From the NCBI GenBank assembly GCA_949419965.1, contig CASPAC010000003.1, positions 19,339 through 83,338 of the forward strand: a DNA stretch of 64,000 nucleotides, in the 5' to 3' direction. Every line of letters starts with the position of its first letter. Position 1 is the stretch's first letter. A program made the position numbers and the translations under genes. Positions 59,348 through 64,000 of this stretch are shown piece by piece. This DNA comes from Bacteroidales bacterium. Its GTDB lineage: Bacteria > Bacteroidota > Bacteroidia > Bacteroidales > Rikenellaceae. Under the pieces are notes generated by a model that was not told the origin of the DNA, ran no database searches, and worked only from the letters and a program-made list of their open reading frames with translations.

Positions 59348-59451
59348 GACATAATTTTTGTTTTTGCGCATTTTCCGGCCGAAAAAATCGTCGGATCATA
59401 AAAAATCTTTCCTCGTGCAGTGTTCGTTGTTGGTAGTTGTCGAATAATTTT

Positions 59452-59459
59452 TACCTTTG
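59452..59459 (+). promoter_or_regulatory. -7 box of the WY-lipoprotein/FadL operon
   Basis: TACCTTTG is an exact match, with TTGG at 59430-59433 spaced 18 bases upstream. The leader to ATG 59624 would be about 155 bases, unusually long for this window, with room for regulation. Confidence 0.55.
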
Positions 59460-59623
59460 TCGCAGACCGATACGGGCCGTGCAGGGTAACGGTTTGCATT
59501 ATTTTTGCCCGGGAACTTTCGGCCGGGAGCATTTTTTTCGGCCGTTCGTTGCGCCGGACGATACTAAAACCGGTATGGCTTTCGTTTGATCGGTAGATGG
59601 ATGACGTTAACAGCAAGTGCGTT

Positions 59624-60718
59624 ATGAAAAAGTGGGGATATATCATCGCAGCGGCTTTCCTCGCAGTGGGGGCAGCCGGATGTTCGTCTGCTTACTTTGC
59701 TACGGCAGGGTATGCCAACGACGATTTGTATGCCGTGCATAGCCGGGAGGAGATCGCCCGCCGCAAGGAGGCCGAGGCGGCTGCCAAGAAAGCCGAGGCC
59801 GAGGCCCGCAGGGCCGAATGGGAGGCCCGGATCGCCGAAGCGGAAGCCGCTGCGGCGCAGAACCGCTATTATTCGCAGTCTGCGGTTTCGTCGAATCCTT
59901 ACGAAGAGGTGCTGGCCGATACCTACGAGAGTGCTTATGCGCGTCGGTTGAGAGGGTTCGAGTCGCCGACCTACAACATGCCGAGCAGCTACTACAACTT
60001 CCGCTACGGCAATGCGTTCAATTACGTCTCGGCTTATGATCCGGCGTTCTACAACGTCATGGTCATGGGCGACCAGGTGTGGGTGGAGCCTAAATACATT
60101 ACCGCCATGTTCGGCACTTGGGGCCGTCCGGCCATCTATGCCGATCCGTGGTATTACGGTTGGAGTTCCCGTAGCCGCTGGGGCTTCTCGATCGGCAGCT
60201 GGGGCTGGGGCTTCGGGTTAGGTTATTCTTGGTACGATCCCTGGTATGATCCGTGGTACGCTTCCTGGTATCATCCCTGGTATCATTCCTGGTGGGGGCC
60301 TGCCTGGGGGCCGCTCCGGCCCGGACATCCCCATTGGGGCGGCGGCCACGGCCATCCGCACCGGCGTTATGCCGCCGACATCGTGCATCGTGCCGATCCG
60401 AATACTTCGCCTTCGGGCCAGCGTTACGGCGGCCCCGGACAGCGGTTCGGCGGCGGTTCGGCGGCTTCGTCCATCCGCAACGGCGGTAGTTTCGGCGTGC
60501 GCAATTCGTCGGGCGGCAGTAACCGTTACAATCGGGGATCGGGTTCTTCGTCCCGCGATAATTCGGGCAGCAGTTCCTACAACCGGGGCGGAAATAGTTA
60601 TAACCGCGGCGGCAGTTACAATTCGGGCAGTCCGTCGCGCGGCGGTTCGTCGGGGTTCTCGGGCGGTTCGGGAAGCCGTTCGTCGGGCGGCAGCTATCGC
60701 AATGCCGGCGGGCGTTAG
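59624..60718 (+). CDS. Trp/Tyr-rich repeat lipoprotein, unknown function
   Basis: A 364-residue lipoprotein starting at ATG 59624 (MKKWGYIIAAAFLAVGAAGC, Cys20). Residues 38-80 are an Ala/Glu/Arg-rich helix likely to form a coiled coil. Residues 100-180 include EPKYITAMFGTWGRPAIYAD. Residues 203-222 are five tandem WYxP/S-type repeats (WYDPWYDPWYASWYHPWYHS), encoded by 12-base DNA repeats, then Trp/Gly/Pro/His-rich sequence. From about 258 the tail is Gly, Ser, Asn and Arg-rich with SYNRGG repeats. Aromatic-repeat lipoproteins of this kind are common in Bacteroidales and their role is not known. It precedes the FadL gene by 53 bases. Confidence 0.75.
   Translation: MKKWGYIIAAAFLAVGAAGCSSAYFATAGYANDDLYAVHSREEIARRKEAEAAAKKAEAEARRAEWEARIAEAEAAAAQNRYYSQSAVSSNPYEEVLADTYESAYARRLRGFESPTYNMPSSYYNFRYGNAFNYVSAYDPAFYNVMVMGDQVWVEPKYITAMFGTWGRPAIYADPWYYGWSSRSRWGFSIGSWGWGFGLGYSWYDPWYDPWYASWYHPWYHSWWGPAWGPLRPGHPHWGGGHGHPHRRYAADIVHRADPNTSPSGQRYGGPGQRFGGGSAASSIRNGGSFGVRNSSGGSNRYNRGSGSSSRDNSGSSSYNRGGNSYNRGGSYNSGSPSRGGSSGFSGGSGSRSSGGSYRNAGGR
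60230..60289 (+). repeat. Five tandem 12-base repeats encoding WYxx
   Basis: Units of the form TGGTAYSATCCC repeat five times in frame inside the lipoprotein gene, giving the WYDP/WYAS/WYHP/WYHS residues. Unit-to-unit differences are mostly single bases, so repeat number could vary by slippage. Confidence 0.7.
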
Positions 60719-60771
60719 ACGAGAGTAGGAGCGGGGCTGTTCGTTGGTTAATAATTTAAAGTGAGGCAATT

Positions 60772-62457
60772 ATGAAGCGCATTGTGATCATGTTGGCCGC
60801 GGTCGCCGTCGTCGGATCGGCCGCAGCCCAGGAGGGAAGCATGGGCGGTTTGTTGATGGACAAGGATCTGTTGATGCCTGCCGACATCTTCTCGCTTTCG
60901 CAGACCCAGTTCAACTTCGGGTCGGCGCGCGCCATGGCTATGGCCGGGGCTTTCACTTCGTTGGGCGCCGATGTTTCGTCCATGACCATCAACCCGGCGG
61001 GTCTGGGCATGTACCGCAAGAACGATGTGTCGCTCACGCCGGCGATGACTTTCGGCCGAAGCCGCACCGATGCTTCGCCATTCGGAAAAAATTCCACCTC
61101 CCGGTTTTCGATCGCCAACTTCGGCGTCGCCATCAAGGCTTACGAGGGCACTCGGGGGCTTGTGAGCCTGACGTTCGGGGTCGGTTACAACCGCATCGCC
61201 GACTTCAACTACGATTATTCTTTCCAGCGGCAGGATCAGGCCGCGACGGTCGCCGACGTGTTCGCCCGGCAGATGATATGGAGCGGGCGTTCGAAGAACA
61301 GTTTCTATACCGATGGCGGTGCGGGCGAGTGGAGTTGGGACAATATTCCGCTTGAGTTGTGGAACGCCGCTCTGGCCTACCGGGCTTTTATGATCGATCA
61401 GGTCGATGCGTCCGATCCGCAGAGTTGGGTGCCGACTTGGATCGGCGAGGAGGCATCCATAACGCATTATACGACGGTCAAAAGCCGCGGATCGGCCGGC
61501 GAGTTCGCCTTGTCGATCGGTGCCAACATCAACAACAAGTTGTATGTGGGCGCTACGCTCGGCATCCAGGACATCCATCAAAAGCTCTATGTCGACTATG
61601 GCGAGGATTATTATTATGCCGACCCTAATGCGTTGCATCCTTACGGCACCGATCCTTCGCTCGATTACCAGCTGCTCTATTCCAAGCTCAACCAGGCGAC
61701 GACCGTCAGCGGCGCCGGCGTCAATTTCAAGGCGGGCATCGTCTATCGGCCCGTGGTGGGGCTGCGGCTGGGTGCCGCGTTCCATACGCCAACTTATTAT
61801 TCTGTCGACCGCAAGTTCCAGAGTTCGGCCGCCGGCATGGCCTATGCCAACCACGATACGGATCCCAATGTGAATCCCATCAACGGCTTCGTCTCCTCGG
61901 GCACGAAGTACATGACGACCCCTTTGTGGGTGGATGAAAATCCCTACAACTGGTCGTTTTGCACGCCTGCGCGTTTGTTGTTGGGCGTTTCCTATGCGTT
62001 CGGCGCCCGAGGGTTGATTTCGATCGATTACGAGCGCGACTGGTACAACGGCATCCGTTTGAAGGATAATCCTTCCGGACTCGACACCCGGACTTTCTAC
62101 AATGACAAGTTCCGCCAGCACTTCAAGGGGGCGAACGTCGTGCGTGTGGGTGCTGAGTTCAAGCCTGCACCGGCGTTGGCGCTGCGTGCCGGCTTCGGTT
62201 ACAGCGGGTCGATGCTCCGCGACGACGCTGCCTTTATGACGCCGGTCATCAAGCGCACGGTCTATTGCGGGGCCGGTCTCGGATTGGCCCTTTCGCGGGT
62301 TTGTTCGCTCGATCTGGCTTATCAGTATATGGCGCAGGATACCACCGATTACTATCTTTTCTTCGTCGAGGACGAGGTCGGTTATGCGAAAAGTGCCTTA
62401 TATAGTACCGAGTTCAAACGGCATAACGTGGCGCTCACGCTCGGATTCCGCTTCTGA
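60772..62457 (+). CDS. FadL/OmpP1-type outer-membrane transport protein
   Basis: A 561-residue outer-membrane beta-barrel (signal MKRIVIMLAAVAVVGSAAAQ). The hallmark GSARAMAMAGAFTSLGADVSSMTINPAGLGMYRKND (about residues 45-80) is the N-terminal hatch region of Bacteroidota FadL/OmpP1 proteins; alternating aromatic strands follow and the C-terminus ends in phenylalanine (LTLGFRF), as barrel proteins do. Such proteins pass hydrophobic compounds across the outer membrane. It shares an operon with the aromatic-repeat lipoprotein and ends in a strong terminator. Confidence 0.88.
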   Translation: MKRIVIMLAAVAVVGSAAAQEGSMGGLLMDKDLLMPADIFSLSQTQFNFGSARAMAMAGAFTSLGADVSSMTINPAGLGMYRKNDVSLTPAMTFGRSRTDASPFGKNSTSRFSIANFGVAIKAYEGTRGLVSLTFGVGYNRIADFNYDYSFQRQDQAATVADVFARQMIWSGRSKNSFYTDGGAGEWSWDNIPLELWNAALAYRAFMIDQVDASDPQSWVPTWIGEEASITHYTTVKSRGSAGEFALSIGANINNKLYVGATLGIQDIHQKLYVDYGEDYYYADPNALHPYGTDPSLDYQLLYSKLNQATTVSGAGVNFKAGIVYRPVVGLRLGAAFHTPTYYSVDRKFQSSAAGMAYANHDTDPNVNPINGFVSSGTKYMTTPLWVDENPYNWSFCTPARLLLGVSYAFGARGLISIDYERDWYNGIRLKDNPSGLDTRTFYNDKFRQHFKGANVVRVGAEFKPAPALALRAGFGYSGSMLRDDAAFMTPVIKRTVYCGAGLGLALSRVCSLDLAYQYMAQDTTDYYLFFVEDEVGYAKSALYSTEFKRHNVALTLGFRF

Positions 62458-62474
62458 TCCGAGTGCAGGGAGCA

Positions 62475-62512
62475 AAAGGCGGCCGAACATTTGTTCGGCC
62501 GCCTTTGTTTTT
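62475..62512 (+). terminator. Terminator after the FadL gene
   Basis: AAAGGCGGCCGAACA pairs perfectly with TGTTCGGCCGCCTTT (62475-62506), then GTTTTT. Confidence 0.88.
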
Positions 62513-62541
62513 GCCGGCTTGCGCGGTGCCGGGATGTTGTG

Positions 62542-62571
62542 AAAAAAGCCGCCCGGCATATCCGGGCGGCT
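62542..62571 (-). terminator. Terminator after the manganese catalase gene
   Basis: AGCCGCCCGG (62547-62556) pairs with CCGGGCGGCT (62562-62571), loop CATAT; on the minus strand followed by TTTTTT. It lies 19 bases beyond the catalase stop. Confidence 0.88.
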
Positions 62572-62589
62572 GCCTGCAGGCATTAGGGA

Positions 62590-63582
62590 TCATTCTTGTT
62601 CGACCGGGCGGCGGCGGGCACGAGCCGTCGTCCCTTTTTTCTCGCGTTCCGCGGTCGAATAGTCGCACCATTCGAGGTTGCTCTCGGGTGTGGCGCGGCG
62701 GATTTCGCGGCTGCGTTCTTTGCTCAGCTTGCGGTCGTCGCTGCGCACTGAGGCTTCGGTGCGGGACGTGCCTTGCGGTTCGAGCTGCGTGAGTCCGTCG
62801 GTTTCCATCGCTTGGCGCCCGGGGTCTTCGACGTAGAGCCATTCTTCGTCCAGCCCCATGCTGCGGCCTTCGTTCCAGGGGCCGCGCGCATCGTCGCCGG
62901 TCGAATGGTTCGAGTAGATGTTGCTGTACCGGGGATCGCTCTGAAGCACGCCCGGCGGGAAGTTGGGGCGGATGGTGTCGAGCGCCGCCTCGAACTGCTG
63001 GAAGTGGGCCACTTCGCGTGTGAGCAGGAAGTTGAGCGTGGCCAGCACGTCCTTGTCGTCGGTAAATTGCATGAGGTATTCGTAGACGATCTTCGCGCGC
63101 GACTCGGCGGCGATGTTCGACCGCAGATCGACCGTCAGGTCGCCGTTGGCGTTGACGTAGCTGCCTTGCCAGGGCATGCCGTTGCTGTCCGTCAGACACG
63201 GGCCGCCGCCCGTTACCACACCGAACTGGGGGTTGACCGAGAAGGCTGCATGGATGAAGTCGTCTTTCGAGAAGCCGGTTTCGCCGAAAACGTCGTTGCT
63301 TTCGGCTGCATCTTTCAGATTGCCGTTGACACCCGCCAGCAGCATCTGAATCGTGGCGCCCACGATTTCCAGGTGTCCCAACTCTTCTGTGGCGATGTCC
63401 ATCAGCATGTCGTACTTGTCGGGATAGGGGTTGTGGCAGGCGAATGCCTGCACAAAATACTGCATGGCGGCTTTCAGCTCGCCGTTGCCGCCGCCGAACT
63501 GTTCGAGCAGCAGGCGTGCGAACCGGGGGTCGGGTTTCGACACCCGGGCCTTGAACTGGAGTTCCTTGGAGTGATAGAACAT
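62590..63582 (-). CDS. Manganese-containing catalase
   Basis: A 330-residue cytosolic enzyme splitting hydrogen peroxide with a di-manganese centre. Start MFYHSKELQFKARVSKPDP (ATG 63582) is standard for the family. The four-helix bundle shows metal ligands in IATEELGHLEIVGA (Glu/His pair) and LLTREVAHFQQFE (Glu/His pair), plus MQYFVQAFACHNPYPDKYDMLMD. The C-terminal 90 residues, with an acidic then Arg/Lys-rich tail, are longer than the core fold. It complements the cytochrome bd oxidase as oxygen defence in an anaerobe. Single gene with its own terminator. Confidence 0.92.
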   Translation of the reverse strand: MFYHSKELQFKARVSKPDPRFARLLLEQFGGGNGELKAAMQYFVQAFACHNPYPDKYDMLMDIATEELGHLEIVGATIQMLLAGVNGNLKDAAESNDVFGETGFSKDDFIHAAFSVNPQFGVVTGGGPCLTDSNGMPWQGSYVNANGDLTVDLRSNIAAESRAKIVYEYLMQFTDDKDVLATLNFLLTREVAHFQQFEAALDTIRPNFPPGVLQSDPRYSNIYSNHSTGDDARGPWNEGRSMGLDEEWLYVEDPGRQAMETDGLTQLEPQGTSRTEASVRSDDRKLSKERSREIRRATPESNLEWCDYSTAEREKKGTTARARRRPVEQE

Positions 63583-63815
63583 AGGCTTGTTTTTTTTGAC
63601 TCGGTTTATTTTCGTGCGTGCTCCCAGCGGTCGTCGGGATGGAAATCCCGGATTCCGTCTCCGGGTTTGTTCCGAAAAGACCGCCGCGTGTGTCGGAACG
63701 TGCAAAACCGTTGCCAGAAACGGTGCTGTCCGGTTCGGGTAGGACATGTGCAGCCAGGTGTTCCGGGTTTTAGGATATTGTGAACGGCAAATTGTGATTT
63801 ATGAATTATATTTTC

Positions 63816-63823
63816 TAATTTTG
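63816..63823 (+). promoter_or_regulatory. -7 box of proS
   Basis: TAATTTTG matches TAnnTTTG with TTG near 63792 about 21 bases upstream. The leader to ATG 63856 is about 25 bases. Confidence 0.6.
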
Positions 63824-63855
63824 CGGTGCGAAAATTTAAGAAACAGCATATTATT

Positions 63856-64000
63856 ATGGCAAAGGAACTCAAAGACCTCACCAAGTCGGACGACAACTAC
63901 TCGCAGTGGTACAACGACCTGGTAGTCAAGGCGGGACTGGCCGAAAATTCGGCCGTGCGCGGATGTATGGTCATCAAACCCTACGGCTATGCCATCTGGG
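63856..64000 (+). CDS. proS: Prolyl-tRNA synthetase, N-terminal part (cut by window edge)
   Basis: The first 48 codons of a gene running off the right edge. The N-terminus [20 protein letters not shown] and the following [18 protein letters not shown] match the start of the archaeal/eukaryotic-type class II prolyl-tRNA synthetase that Bacteroidota use. It charges tRNA-Pro. Promoter box and start agree. Catalytic motifs lie beyond the window. Confidence 0.88.
   Translation, partial: MAKELKDLTKSDDNYSQWYNDLVVKAGLAENSAVRGCMVIKPYGYAIW

Noticed and set aside
60230..60289. CRISPR-like repeat
   Set aside because: Units are 12 bases, contiguous and in frame with a protein; there are no spacers or cas genes.

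Overview
The window looks like chromosome from a GC-rich member of the Bacteroidota, most likely an Alistipes-type (Rikenellaceae) gut anaerobe. The evidence is the SusC/SusD pair, Bacteroidota promoter boxes (TAnnTTTG) before many genes, few clear Shine-Dalgarno sites, the MoxR-DUF58-BatD (Bat) order, and family-restricted genes such as DUF4290 and DUF4492 beside cydAB. No database search was possible, so the genus is an inference. Genes are packed tightly; the longest gene-free stretches (13858-14133, 21430-21701, 27647-27890, 45059-45278) are all under 300 bases and mostly hold promoters, hairpins or inverted repeats.

Layout. 1-2205 (minus): start of a Bat-type operon (MoxR ATPase, DUF58 protein, BatD-like fragment). 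2386-10190 (plus): an isolated GH43 glycosidase, a UvrD/PcrA helicase, a family 2 glycosyltransferase, endonuclease III and an S41 lipoprotein protease. 10198-13857 (minus): DUF3108 protein, RecG, DUF4290 protein. 14134-15264 (plus): a sigma-54 activator-type ATPase lacking a DNA-binding domain. 15261-17347 (minus): HAD phosphatase and NhaC antiporter. 17394-20428 (plus): DUF4492-cydA-cydB, a cytochrome bd oxidase. 20548-21417 (minus): fabI.

21702-57454 (plus) is the centrepiece: a roughly 36-kb polysaccharide utilisation locus whose enzyme set fits the rhamnogalacturonan I (RG-I) backbone of pectin. It encodes an acetylesterase-GH105 fusion, PL11 lyase, two GH28 enzymes, a complete L-rhamnose pathway (rhaB, rhaA, fucO, rhaT, rhaD) with its own AraC-type regulator, SusC/SusD, a PL1 lyase, a candidate surface glycan-binding lipoprotein, two large (alpha/alpha)6-barrel proteins of unassigned activity, a GH106 rhamnosidase, a second GH105 and a GH2 beta-galactosidase. 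The inferred flow is surface binding and cleavage by lyases, SusCD import, periplasmic deacetylation and exo-cleavage, then rhamnose import by RhaT and conversion to DHAP and lactaldehyde, with FucO reducing lactaldehyde to 1,2-propanediol. Promoter and terminator positions suggest at least four transcription units (starting near 21.6, 27.85, 36.1 and 45.2 kb).

57624-59303 (minus): two tRNA-Ser genes (GGA and CGA) flank an Fsr-type MFS exporter. 59624-62457 (plus): an odd Trp/Tyr-rich lipoprotein followed by a FadL-type outer-membrane porin. 62590-63582 (minus): a manganese catalase. 63856-64000 (plus): the start of proS, cut by the window edge. No integrase, transposase, phage gene or CRISPR array was seen.
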